Assembly: GCF_024505145.1 (NCBI RefSeq) | Contig: NZ_JANIAA010000033.1 | Coordinates: forward strand, 1-64,000 | DNA length: 64,000 nucleotides | Reading direction: 5' to 3' | From: Streptomyces rugosispiralis | Lineage (GTDB): Bacteria > Actinomycetota > Actinomycetes > Streptomycetales > Streptomycetaceae | Shown: positions 1 through 8,057 of the stretch, piece by piece | How positions within the stretch are numbered: position 1 is the stretch's first letter | Layout: every line of letters begins with the position of its first letter | Translations under genes and position numbers: made by a program | Notes under the pieces: generated by a model | Databases searched by the model: none | Told to the model about the DNA's origin: nothing | Seen by the model: only the letters and a program-made list of their open reading frames with translations

Positions 1-1
1 G

Positions 2-1597
2 TGGTCCGGCCAACCCGCCTCGGCCGCCCCGGCCGCCGCCCCGCCCGGCGACGCGGCCGCGGCCCGCGGGGTGGCGTTCGCCGCCCGGCGCGCGGCGCAG
101 CGCGGTATCACCTTCCGCCACTGCCCCCGCGCCGAGGCGCTGGCCGCCCCCATCACCTGCGGAAAGGTCTCCGTACCGCTCGACTACGCCCACCCCCGGG
201 GCAAGCACATCTCCCTCACCGTCAGCCGGATCCGGGCCACCGGCCCGAAGGCGCGGCGTCAGGGCGCGCTGGTCTACAACCCCGGCGGACCGGGCGCCTC
301 CAGCATGGCGTTCCCCGAGTACGCGGCCGAGGACACCTTCCGCCGGGTGGCCGCCGCCTATGACTTCGTCGGCTACGCCCCACGGGGTGTGGGCCGTTCC
401 GCCCCGCTGTCCTGCCAGCGGCCGTCGGCCTACGCCAAGGCGCCGACCAGCTCCCCGCCGCACCCCACGGCCGCCTTCAAACGGCGGCTGGTGGCGCGGG
501 CGCACGCCTACGTGCGGGGCTGTGTGCGCCGCTCGGGCCGCGCGCTCGCGCACTACACCACGCTGAACAACGCCCGCGACCTGGAGGTGCTGCGCGCCGC
601 GCTGGGCGAGCGGCGGCTCACCTTCGTGGGCGCCTCGTACGGCACGTACTACGGGGCCGTGTACGCCACGCTCTTCCCGGGGCGGGTGCGCCGGATGGTG
701 TTCGACAGCGTGGTCAACCCCGCCCCCGGACGGATCTGGTACCGCGACAACCTCGATCAGTCGCTGGCCTTCGAGCGGCGCTGGCGGGACTGGCGCCGCT
801 GGGTCGCCCGGCACCACGCCGTCTACCACCTGGGCGCCACCGCGGACCGGGTGCTCGCCTCGTACGACACGGCACGGCGGCGGCTGGCGCGCAAGCCGGC
901 GGGCGGGGTCGTCGGCACCGCCCAGCTCCAGAGCGCGTTCCTGAGAACTGGCTACAACGACGCCTACTGGGACCCGGCCGCCCGTGCGCTGGCCGCGTAT
1001 CTGCGCGGCGACCCCGAGCCGCTGATCGAGCTGGCCGCGCCCGATCCGGCGGAGGCGGCCGACGACGAGAACGGCAACGCCGTCTACACCGCCGTGGAGT
1101 GCAACGACGCGCCCTGGCCGCGCGCCTGGGCCACCTGGGACCGCGACAACAGCGCCCTCGCCCGCCGCGCGCCCTTCGAGACCTGGGACAACGTGGCGAT
1201 GAACCTGCCGTGCGCCTTCTGGCCGCTGAAGCCCGGCCGCCCCCTCGACGTGGGGAACCTGGAGGCGGTGGGCCCCCGGAGGACGGGCCGGGTCGCACTG
1301 CCGCCGGTGTTGCTGCTGTCAGCGGAGCGGGACGCGGCCACGCCGTACGCGGGGGCGAAGGAGCTGTGGCACCGGCTGCCCGGCTCCTCGCTGGTGACCG
1401 AGCGGAAGGCGGGCACCCATGGTCTGTGGGGCGGTCCGAACGACTGCGTCAACCGCCATGTGGACACCTATCTGCTGACCGGGAAGACCCCGGGCCGGTC
1501 CGCCTTCTGCGCCCCGCGCCCGGAGCCCGCACCGCTGCCGGAACCGGCCCCGCTGCCCGAGTCGGGCAAGCAGCCGGCGATCCCGGGCACGCCGTAA
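2..1597 (+). CDS. Secreted alpha/beta hydrolase, tripeptidyl-aminopeptidase (TAP) type, 5' end outside window
   Basis: The reading frame is open from the first bases, so the start and any signal peptide lie upstream of the window; the internal ATG/GTG codons are probably not the start. The protein shows an alpha/beta-hydrolase core: an oxyanion region (YNPGGPGAS), the nucleophile elbow GASYGTYYG with the catalytic Ser, and near the C-terminus a LLLSAERDAATPYAGA strand carrying the acid and a THGLWGG segment with the probable His. The C-terminal part with CAFWPLKP and a paired Cys (NDCVNRH) is typical of the TAP-like C-terminal domain of secreted Streptomyces tripeptidyl aminopeptidases. The tail is Pro-rich. 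It ends 25 bases from the convergent hemQ. The substrate cannot be read from sequence; peptidase or esterase activity is possible. Confidence 0.85.
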   Translation, partial: WSGQPASAAPAAAPPGDAAAARGVAFAARRAAQRGITFRHCPRAEALAAPITCGKVSVPLDYAHPRGKHISLTVSRIRATGPKARRQGALVYNPGGPGASSMAFPEYAAEDTFRRVAAAYDFVGYAPRGVGRSAPLSCQRPSAYAKAPTSSPPHPTAAFKRRLVARAHAYVRGCVRRSGRALAHYTTLNNARDLEVLRAALGERRLTFVGASYGTYYGAVYATLFPGRVRRMVFDSVVNPAPGRIWYRDNLDQSLAFERRWRDWRRWVARHHAVYHLGATADRVLASYDTARRRLARKPAGGVVGTAQLQSAFLRTGYNDAYWDPAARALAAYLRGDPEPLIELAAPDPAEAADDENGNAVYTAVECNDAPWPRAWATWDRDNSALARRAPFETWDNVAMNLPCAFWPLKPGRPLDVGNLEAVGPRRTGRVALPPVLLLSAERDAATPYAGAKELWHRLPGSSLVTERKAGTHGLWGGPNDCVNRHVDTYLLTGKTPGRSAFCAPRPEPAPLPEPAPLPESGKQPAIPGTP

Positions 1598-1622
1598 GGG
1601 CGTCAGGCAAAGCCCGCGGCCG

Positions 1623-2339
1623 TCAGGCCAAGCCGGCGACCAGCTCGGAGACCGCCTTGCGCCGCCCGGTGTAGAACGGGACCTCCTCGCGGACGTGGCG
1701 GCGCGCCTCGGAGCCGCGCAGATGGCGCATCAGGTCCACGATCCGGTGCAGCTCGTCGGCTTCGAAGGCCAGGATCCACTCGTAGTCGCCGAGCGAGAAG
1801 GACGCGACCGTGTTGGCCCGCACATCGGGGTAGCCGCGGGCCATCTTGCCGTGGTCGGCGAGCATCCGGCGGCGGTCCTCGTCGGGCAGCAGGTACCAGT
1901 CGTACGAGCGGACGAAGGGGTACACGCTCACGTACTCGCGCGCGTTCTCGTCCGCGAGGAACGCCGGGATGTGGGACTTGTTGAACTCGGCCGGGCGGTG
2001 CAGGGCCATGTTGGACCACACCGGCTCGAGGTGCCGCCCCAGCCGGGTGCGGCGGAACAGGTTGTACGCCTCCTGGAGGGCGTCGGAGGTCTCCGAGTGC
2101 CACCAGATCATGACGTCGGCGTCGGCGCGCAGCCCGGACACGTCGTAGGTGCCGCGCACGGTGACGTCCTTGGCGGCGAGCTGGGAGAAGAGCTCCTCGA
2201 CCTCGTCGGCGTAGCCGGTGCGGTCCTCCGGCAGCACATCGCGCAGCCGGAACACCGACCACAGGGTGTAGCGGATGACCTCGTTGAGGTCCTTGGCCTT
2301 CTTACCGGCGTTGGGAGTCTTCTCAGGTGCAGCAGTCAT
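1623..2339 (-). CDS. hemQ: Coproheme decarboxylase HemQ (ChdC)
   Basis: 238 aa, the usual length for the actinobacterial chlorite-dismutase-like HemQ family. These enzymes decarboxylate Fe-coproporphyrin III to heme b, the last step of the coproporphyrin-dependent pathway. Family landmarks are visible: the RYTLWSVF strand near residue 24, the VSVYPFVRSYDWY segment with Tyr140 at the position of the radical-forming Tyr, and ADHGKMARGYPDV with His163 as candidate axial heme ligand. It lies 4 bases downstream of hemY on the same strand, with AGGG just ahead of the ATG, so the two are probably co-translated. Nothing looks damaged. Confidence 0.95.
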   Translation of the reverse strand: MTAAPEKTPNAGKKAKDLNEVIRYTLWSVFRLRDVLPEDRTGYADEVEELFSQLAAKDVTVRGTYDVSGLRADADVMIWWHSETSDALQEAYNLFRRTRLGRHLEPVWSNMALHRPAEFNKSHIPAFLADENAREYVSVYPFVRSYDWYLLPDEDRRRMLADHGKMARGYPDVRANTVASFSLGDYEWILAFEADELHRIVDLMRHLRGSEARRHVREEVPFYTGRRKAVSELVAGLA

Positions 2340-2343
2340 GGCC

Positions 2344-3861
2344 CTATTCTCGCTCTCCGGCTCCGGCGCCCGGCCGCAGGGTGGCCGTCAGGGCGCCGAG
2401 CAGCTCATCGGCCGCCTTACGGGCGCTGCCGACGCACGCGGGGATGCCCACTCCGTCGTAGAGCGCGCCGCACACCGCCAGCCCGGGCACCTTGGCGACC
2501 TCGGCGCGGATGCGGGCGACCCGGTCGAGATGGCCCACCGGGTACTGGGGCAGTCCGCCGTCCCAGCGGTCCACCCGGCTCGCGACGGGCTTCGCCGCCA
2601 GGCCGACGGCCTCGCCGAGGTCGGCGAGCGACACCCTTACCAGATCGGCGTCGTCCCGCTTCAGATCCGCCTCGTCGTCAAACCGCCCGATCGAGGTACG
2701 CAGCACGAAGAGATCGGGACCGGCGTCGCGCAGCCAGCCCCACTTGCGGCTGGAGAAGGTCGCCGCCTTGATCGTCCGGCCGTCGACCGGCGGCACCAGG
2801 AAGCCGCTGCCCTCGGCGAGCGAGGCCATATCGGTGCGCCGGAAGGCCATGGTGACCAGTGCCATCGAGGCGTAGTCCACGGTGGCCAGCTCGGCGGAGG
2901 CGGCCGGGACCCCGGCGGCCAGCAGCCGGGCGGCGGCGGGCGCGGGGACCGCCAGCACCACGGCGTCGGCCGCCAGCACCCGCGGGCCGTCCATACCGTC
3001 CACGCCGTCCTTACCGTCAATGCCGTCCACGCCGCCCGTACCGCCCGCGCCGTCCACCGCGACGGTCCAGCCGTCGGCGGTGCGCCGCAGCTCCCGTACG
3101 GGCGCCCCGGTGCGGATCTCGCCGCCCGCGGCCCGTACGGCATCGGCGACCGCGAGCGGCAGCCGCCCGATCCCGCCGTCGATGCCCATGAACACGGGGC
3201 CGTCCTGCCGTCGTGCGGAACGCTCGGCCAGTTCCCGGACGCCCTCGGTCAGCGGGCGGCCGGACTGGGCCACCTCGAAGAGGGTGGGGACCGAGGCGCG
3301 CATCGAGGTGCGGTACACATCGCCCGCGTACACCCCGCCCAGCAGCGGTTCGACCAGCCGGTCCACGACCTCGCGGCCGAGCCGCTCCGCCAGATACCCG
3401 CCGAGCGCCACGTCCTCGCCCACCGGTGTGGGCGGCAGCTCGCGCTCGCGGGCGATCCGGGCCAGCCCCTCCTCCGAGATCACGCCGGACGCGGCCAGCG
3501 GCTCCAGATCGCCGGGGACGCCCATCACATGGCCCTTGGGCATCGGGCGCAGCCCGCCGCGCGTCCAGAGCGAGGCGGTCGCGGTCGCGGGCGGCCCCAG
3601 CCGGTCGCCGAGGCCCACGGCGTGCGCCAGCTCGACCGCCTCCGGGCGGCGGGCGAGCATCGACTCGGCGCCCAGGTCCACCGGTACGCCCTCGATCTCG
3701 CCGGAGCGCAGCTTGCCGCCGAGCCGCCCCGACGCCTCCAGGACCGTCACCCGCGCCCCGCCGTCCAGCAGCCGGTGGGCCGCCGCGAGGCCCGCGATTC
3801 CGCCGCCGATGACCACGACATGGCCGGTGCGCCCCGCCCCCGGGGTGTTCGCCGCTCTCAT
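2344..3861 (-). CDS. hemY: Coproporphyrinogen III oxidase / protoporphyrinogen oxidase-type flavoenzyme HemY (CgoX)
   Basis: 505 aa FAD protein. Residues 14-30 hold the Rossmann motif VVVIGGGIAGLAAAHRLL, followed by an acidic strand end (LEAS) and a GRLGGKL motif typical of the HemG/HemY amine-oxidase-like family. The C-terminal GVGIPACVGSARKAADELL is the FAD-closing segment. With HemQ next door it most likely oxidises coproporphyrinogen III to coproporphyrin III. Its ATG overlaps the stop of the upstream double-IclR gene by four bases (ATGA), so translation is coupled to a regulator of aromatic catabolism. Residues about 270-292 are a low-complexity Gly-Xaa-Asp insertion (see separate entry). 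The gene is also called hemG in some annotations. Confidence 0.93.
   Translation of the reverse strand: MRAANTPGAGRTGHVVVIGGGIAGLAAAHRLLDGGARVTVLEASGRLGGKLRSGEIEGVPVDLGAESMLARRPEAVELAHAVGLGDRLGPPATATASLWTRGGLRPMPKGHVMGVPGDLEPLAASGVISEEGLARIARERELPPTPVGEDVALGGYLAERLGREVVDRLVEPLLGGVYAGDVYRTSMRASVPTLFEVAQSGRPLTEGVRELAERSARRQDGPVFMGIDGGIGRLPLAVADAVRAAGGEIRTGAPVRELRRTADGWTVAVDGAGGTGGVDGIDGKDGVDGMDGPRVLAADAVVLAVPAPAAARLLAAGVPAASAELATVDYASMALVTMAFRRTDMASLAEGSGFLVPPVDGRTIKAATFSSRKWGWLRDAGPDLFVLRTSIGRFDDEADLKRDDADLVRVSLADLGEAVGLAAKPVASRVDRWDGGLPQYPVGHLDRVARIRAEVAKVPGLAVCGALYDGVGIPACVGSARKAADELLGALTATLRPGAGAGERE
2986..3054 (-). repeat. 9-nt tandem repeat in hemY encoding (G-x-D)n
   Basis: About seven imperfect copies of a nine-base unit (GTCCACGCC-like on the plus strand) lie in frame and encode GVDGIDGKDGVDGMDG. 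The insertion falls between the substrate and FAD domains, in a stretch where a surface loop would be tolerated. The copy number is likely to vary between strains. Confidence 0.8.
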
Positions 3862-5801
3862 GCCCCCACTCTCTCACCCGCCCCGAGGGCGTGATGCGCC
3901 GAGGCCGTTGCCAGGTCGGCCTCGATACGGGCCGCGGTGGCGCGCAGCGCCGGGAGTAGCTCGCCGCGGGCGCTCTCGGCGGTGCCGCGACCGGCGTGGG
4001 TCGCCACGTTGAGCCCGGCCACCACGCGTCCGCGCGCGTCCCGCACCGGCACGGCGAGCGACCGCAGCCCCTCCTCCAGCTCCTGGTCGACCAGGGCGTG
4101 CCCCTCCGCCGCCGCGCGCTCCACGACGCGCGCCAGCTCGGCCACGTCGGTCACGGTGTGCCGGGTCAGCGGCTCCGGCCGCACCCCGGCGAGGTGGGCG
4201 GCGCGGGCGTCGGCGTCCAGACCCGCGAGCAGCACCCGGCCCATGGAGGTCGCGTAGGCGGGGAAGCGGGTGCCGATGGTGATGTTGACGCTCATGATGC
4301 GGACGGTGGGAACGCGCGCGATATAGCGGATGTCGCCGCCGTCGAGGACGGCCAGGGACGCCGACTCATGGACGGTACGGACCAGTTCGCGCATATGCGG
4401 CTGGGCGATGTCGGTGAAGCCGCGCTCCGCGAGGGGGGCGTAGCCGAGCTCCAGCACGCGCGGCAGCGGCCGGAAGGCCCGGCCGTCGGCCTCGGCGTAC
4501 CCCAGCTCGACCAGGGTGAGCAGCGAGCGCCGGGCGGTGGCCCGCGCCAGCCCGGTGGCCTCCGCGACGGCGCTGAGCGTCATCCCCCCGCCCCGGCCGC
4601 CGCCCGGCCCCGCGCCGACGAGGCCATGCGCCAGGGCCCCGGCGGCGCCGGGCGCCGCGTCCTCCACCGCGCGGGCCTCGCCCTGGCCCGAGCCCTGTGC
4701 CCCGCCCGGGGCCGCCACGCCGGGGGCCGCCCCGCCCAGGGCCCGCAGTACGGCCAGCCCGCGCGCGAGGGACTGCAGAAAGCCCGCTCCCAGCTCCCGC
4801 TTGGCCATCCGCGCGGGATCCTCACCCACGGCCCCCGCACCCGAGGCGACCGAAGCACCCGAGGCGACCGATGCGGCGGACGCGATCGAAGCGGCGGACG
4901 TGACCGATGCGGCGGACGCGATCGAAGCGGCGGAAGCGACCGAAGCGGCGGAACCAGCCAAGGCGGCGAGCCGTGGCCGCCGCGCCGTCAAAGCCGCCTC
5001 CATCGCCGGGAGTTCCGCGCCCAGCGGCCCCAGCACCGCCGCCCGCAGCGAGTCCACGTCATGGCGGCTGGTGTGGCTGACCACGTTGACCGCGCAGACG
5101 ATGCGGCCCGAGGCGTCCCGTACCGGAACGGACACCGCCACCAGGCCCGGTTCGATCAGCTGGTCGTCGACGGCCCAGCCGTCCCGGGCGGCCTCCTTGA
5201 CGCGGGCCTCGAAGTCCTCGCCACAGGCGGGGCGGTGGCGGGGCGGGACGGCCGGGAACGCGGTGTCCAGGGGGTCCTCGGCGCGGCGGGCGCGCCAGGC
5301 GGCCCAGTCGGCCCCGGACCACTCGGCGGCGAAGAGCGCGCCGGGCGAGCAGCGCTCGGCGGGGAGCAGATCGCCGATCCGGAAGGCGAGGGACATGGTG
5401 CGGCGGCGGGTGACCTGGACGACGAAGCGCACCCCGCCGCCGTCGGGGACGGCGACCGAGACCGACTCGTCGAGCCCGTCCGCGAGCCGCTCGGCGAACG
5501 GGCCGAGCGCGGCGGGCAGTCCGCTCGCGGCCAGATACGCGTTGCCGAGTTCCATCAGCCGGACCGCCAGGCCGATGTCCCGGCCGTCGAGCGTCACGTA
5601 ACCGAGCTGCTCGAGCGTGCCCACGACGCGGTCGACCACGGACCGGGCGAGCCCCGTGCCGCGCACGAGATCGCCGGGCCGGACCGTGGTCCGTCCCTCG
5701 TGCGCGGCCAGCCGGGTCAGTTCGCGCAGCACGGCGAGGCCGCGCTCGAGAGGCCCGACGGGGCCATTGACAGGTGGTGGCACCGGGCTGAAACTCATCA
5801 C
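3858..5801 (-). CDS. pobR: Double-IclR transcriptional regulator, probable PobR (4-hydroxybenzoate-responsive)
   Basis: 647 aa, about twice the family length. It carries two complete IclR units in one chain. Unit 1 (about 15-270) has the wHTH GDLVRGTGLARSVVDRVVGTLEQLGY and an effector domain. Residues 281-324 are an Ala/Ser repeat linker. Unit 2 (about 340-640) has a wHTH whose first helix (LARGLAVLRALGG) is separated from the recognition part (LSAVAEATGLARATARRSLLTL) by some 47 Gly/Ala/Pro-rich residues. It is divergent from pobA with a 139-base gap, so control of 4-hydroxybenzoate hydroxylation is likely. Double-IclR proteins controlling pobA are, to my recollection, known in Streptomyces. 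The start is GTG 5801 or ATG 5798; no strong Shine-Dalgarno is visible. The stop overlaps hemY. Confidence 0.85.
   Translation of the reverse strand: MMSFSPVPPPVNGPVGPLERGLAVLRELTRLAAHEGRTTVRPGDLVRGTGLARSVVDRVVGTLEQLGYVTLDGRDIGLAVRLMELGNAYLAASGLPAALGPFAERLADGLDESVSVAVPDGGGVRFVVQVTRRRTMSLAFRIGDLLPAERCSPGALFAAEWSGADWAAWRARRAEDPLDTAFPAVPPRHRPACGEDFEARVKEAARDGWAVDDQLIEPGLVAVSVPVRDASGRIVCAVNVVSHTSRHDVDSLRAAVLGPLGAELPAMEAALTARRPRLAALAGSAASVASAASIASAASVTSAASIASAASVASGASVASGAGAVGEDPARMAKRELGAGFLQSLARGLAVLRALGGAAPGVAAPGGAQGSGQGEARAVEDAAPGAAGALAHGLVGAGPGGGRGGGMTLSAVAEATGLARATARRSLLTLVELGYAEADGRAFRPLPRVLELGYAPLAERGFTDIAQPHMRELVRTVHESASLAVLDGGDIRYIARVPTVRIMSVNITIGTRFPAYATSMGRVLLAGLDADARAAHLAGVRPEPLTRHTVTDVAELARVVERAAAEGHALVDQELEEGLRSLAVPVRDARGRVVAGLNVATHAGRGTAESARGELLPALRATAARIEADLATASAHHALGAGERVGA
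4830..4955 (-). repeat. Tandem repeat encoding an (Ala-Ala/Gly-Ser-Ile/Val-Ala/Thr-Ser) linker in the double-IclR gene
   Basis: Imperfect copies of a 15-18-base unit (GCGGCGGACGCGATCGAA-like on the plus strand) encode about 42 residues such as SAASVASAASIASAASV. It joins the two IclR units and is probably helical or disordered. Expansion or contraction would change the distance between the DNA-binding units. Confidence 0.85.
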
Positions 5802-5811
5802 CAGCCGATTA

Positions 5812-5825
5812 TGAACGAAGTTTCA
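5812..5825. promoter_or_regulatory. Candidate IclR-type operator between pobR and pobA
   Basis: TGAACGAAGTTTCA has 4-bp inverted ends (TGAA/TTCA) and a matching half GAAC recurs at 5831-5834 (GCGAAC). It sits in the only intergenic region between divergent pobR and pobA, just upstream of the pobR start. The dyad is weak; the position is the main argument. Confidence 0.4.
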
Positions 5826-5940
5826 CTCAGCGAACAAGTGGTGAAGACATAGAAGACACAGCGGACCGCGGGGCCGAGGAAACAGCGGGCCGCACGGACC
5901 ACCACGCCGCCATGGACCACCACAGCAAGGGGACGATGTG

Positions 5941-7122
5941 ATGCGCACGACCGTCGGCATCATCGGCGGCGGGCCCGCCGGGCTGCTGCTCGCCCGGCTG
6001 CTGCACCGCGCCGGGATCGACTGCGTGGTGCTGGAGAGCCGGGACCGGGCGTATGTCGAGCGGCGGCAGCGGGCCGGGATCCTGGAGCAGGGCACCGTGG
6101 ATGTGCTGCGGGAGTGCGGCGCCGGCGGGCGGCTGGACCGCGAGGGGCTGCCCCACCAGGGCATCGAGCTGCGCTTCGAGGGCCGCGGCCACCGTGTGGA
6201 CTTCCCCTCCGCCACCGGCGGCAAGTCGGTGACGGTCTACGCCCAGACCGAGATCGTCAAGGATCTGATCGCGCTCCAGCTGGAGGAGCCGGGCGGTCCC
6301 CCGCTGCTGTTCGAGGCCGAGGCGCTGGCCATCGAGAAGCCGGACTCCGCCGCGCCCGTGATCCGCTTCCGCCACGAGGGCCGCGAACAGACCCTGAGCT
6401 GCGACTACGTGGCGGGCTGCGACGGCTTCCACGGCATCGCCCGGCGTACGATCCCCGCCGACCGGGTGCGCGCCTTCGAGCACGCCTACCCCTACTCCTG
6501 GCTCGGCGTGCTGGCCGATGTGGCGCCGTCCTGCGAGGAGCTCATCTACGCCCGCCACCAGCGCGGTTTCGCCCTGCACAGCATGCGCTCACCGCATGTC
6601 TCCCGGCTCTACCTCCAGGTGCCCAACGGCACCGATCCCGACGACTGGTCCCATGAGCGGATCTGGGACGAGCTGTCGGCCCGCTTCGCGCTCGACGGGG
6701 ACTGGACGCTGGAGCGCGGCCCGATCACCGCCACCTCCGTCACCCCGATGCGCAGCTTCGTCCGGGAGCCGATGCGCCACGGCCGGCTGTTCCTGGCGGG
6801 CGACGCGGCACACATCGTGCCGCCCACCGGCGCCAAGGGGCTCAATCTGGCCGTCACCGATGTGATCACGCTGGCCAGGGCGCTGATCCAGCACCAGGGG
6901 ACCGGCTCGCCCGAGCTGCTGGACGGCTACTCGCGGACCTGTCTGCGCCGGGTGTGGCAGGCCGAGCGGTTCTCGTACTTCATGACGGACACGCTGCACC
7001 GGCGCCCGGACGAGAGCCCGTTCGAGGACCGGGAGCGGATCGCGCGGCTGGAGCGGATCGCCTCCTCCCCCACCGCCTCCGCCGAGCTCGCCGAGAACTA
7101 CGTCGGCCTCCCGCTGTCATGA
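5941..7122 (+). CDS. pobA: 4-hydroxybenzoate 3-monooxygenase PobA
   Basis: 393 aa, almost exactly the length of the Pseudomonas enzyme (394). It is an FAD- and NAD(P)H-dependent hydroxylase turning 4-hydroxybenzoate into protocatechuate. The dinucleotide motif GIIGGGPAGLLLARLL is at the N-terminus, the DG-type motif (YVAGCDGFHGIAR) is mid-protein, and the GD motif GRLFLAGDAAHIVPPTGAKGLNLAV follows. The Ser/Arg pair of HSMRSPHVSRLYLQVP matches the substrate-carboxylate site of PobA. ATG 5941 is preferred over GTG 5938 because AAGGGGA (5927-5933) then has a 7-base spacing. The stop overlaps the next IclR gene by four bases. No ring-cleavage (pca) genes are in the window. Confidence 0.95.
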   Translation: MRTTVGIIGGGPAGLLLARLLHRAGIDCVVLESRDRAYVERRQRAGILEQGTVDVLRECGAGGRLDREGLPHQGIELRFEGRGHRVDFPSATGGKSVTVYAQTEIVKDLIALQLEEPGGPPLLFEAEALAIEKPDSAAPVIRFRHEGREQTLSCDYVAGCDGFHGIARRTIPADRVRAFEHAYPYSWLGVLADVAPSCEELIYARHQRGFALHSMRSPHVSRLYLQVPNGTDPDDWSHERIWDELSARFALDGDWTLERGPITATSVTPMRSFVREPMRHGRLFLAGDAAHIVPPTGAKGLNLAVTDVITLARALIQHQGTGSPELLDGYSRTCLRRVWQAERFSYFMTDTLHRRPDESPFEDRERIARLERIASSPTASAELAENYVGLPLS

Positions 7123-7958
7123 CCGCGTCCGGCCCCCTCATCCCCATCAGCCCACCGGGCACCCGCGCCACCGGCGACCGGGACGGCGGCCGCTCGGTCG
7201 CCGCCCGGATGCTGGCGGTCCTCGACGCGTTCGACGCCTCGCACCGCTCGCTGTCCCTCACCGCCCTCGCCCGGCGCGCCGGGCTGCCGCTGGCCACCGC
7301 GCACCGGCTGGTCGCCGCGCTCACCCGCTGGGGCGCCCTGGAGCGGGACGCCACCGGGGCGTACCACATCGGGCTGCGGCTGTGGGAGGTGGCGACGCTC
7401 TCCCCGCGCGGGGTCGGGGTGCGCGAGGCGGCCCTGCCGTTCATGGAGGACCTGTACGAGGCCACTCACGAGAACGTCCAGCTCGCGGTGCGGGACGGTC
7501 TTGAGGTGGTCTATGTCGAGCTGATCTCGGGTCACTCGGCGGTCCAGGTGCGCACCCGGGTCGGCAGCCGCTGGCCGCTGCACGCGACCGGCGTCGGTCT
7601 GGTGCTGCTCGCGTACGGGCCGCCACGGCTGTACGAGCGGGTGTGCGCCCGCCCGCTGCGCCGCTACACCGAGCTGACGATCCAGGACCCGCACCGGCTG
7701 CGGACCGCCCTGGCCGAGGTGCGGCGCACCGGGATCGCGGTCAGCGACCGGCAGATCACCATGGACGGGCTGTCCATCGCCGCCCCGGTGCGCGGCCCCG
7801 GCGGGGAGGTGGTGGCCTCGCTGTCGGTGGTGGTGCCGGCCGCGGAGGGGCGGGCCCCGGGGCTGGTCCCGGCCGTACGGGTCGCCGCGCACGGCATCTC
7901 CCGTACCCTCGCCGCCGCTCTGGGGCAAGACCCCGTCGCGGAGACTTCCGGCCGGTGA
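7119..7958 (+). CDS. IclR-family transcriptional regulator
   Basis: 279 aa, single-unit IclR protein. It has an N-terminal wHTH (LTALARRAGLPLATAHRLVAALTRWGALER, about residues 45-75) and an effector domain with the family pattern ATGVGLVLLAYGP and LSIAAPVRGPGGEVVASLSVV. ATG 7119 overlaps the pobA stop (ATGA), which makes it translationally coupled to pobA; in-frame codons further upstream lie inside pobA and are not used. Targets could be pobA itself, or the MFS gene 99 bases downstream. This gives two IclR-type regulators flanking one hydroxylase. Confidence 0.9.
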   Translation: MTASGPLIPISPPGTRATGDRDGGRSVAARMLAVLDAFDASHRSLSLTALARRAGLPLATAHRLVAALTRWGALERDATGAYHIGLRLWEVATLSPRGVGVREAALPFMEDLYEATHENVQLAVRDGLEVVYVELISGHSAVQVRTRVGSRWPLHATGVGLVLLAYGPPRLYERVCARPLRRYTELTIQDPHRLRTALAEVRRTGIAVSDRQITMDGLSIAAPVRGPGGEVVASLSVVVPAAEGRAPGLVPAVRVAAHGISRTLAAALGQDPVAETSGR

Positions 7959-7995
7959 AAGACCCGCGAACGCGCCTTGCCGCGCCCGGTGTCCG

Positions 7996-8012
7996 GCCAC
8001 ATTCTGTGTGGC
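7996..8012. promoter_or_regulatory. Candidate operator ahead of the MFS gene
   Basis: GCCACATTCTGTGTGGC is an interrupted inverted repeat (GCCACA/TGTGGC) in the short gap between the IclR gene and the transporter. It could be the IclR target; nothing else in the gap stands out. Confidence 0.35.
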
Positions 8013-8057
8013 ACCGACCGAGCCGACACGCCCAGGCCCGAGAGGGGACATGGAGAC

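Noticed and set aside
6954..7118. Upstream start for the IclR gene within pobA
   Set aside because: Those 55 residues are Arg/Ala-rich out-of-frame pobA; the ATGA overlap at 7119 fits.
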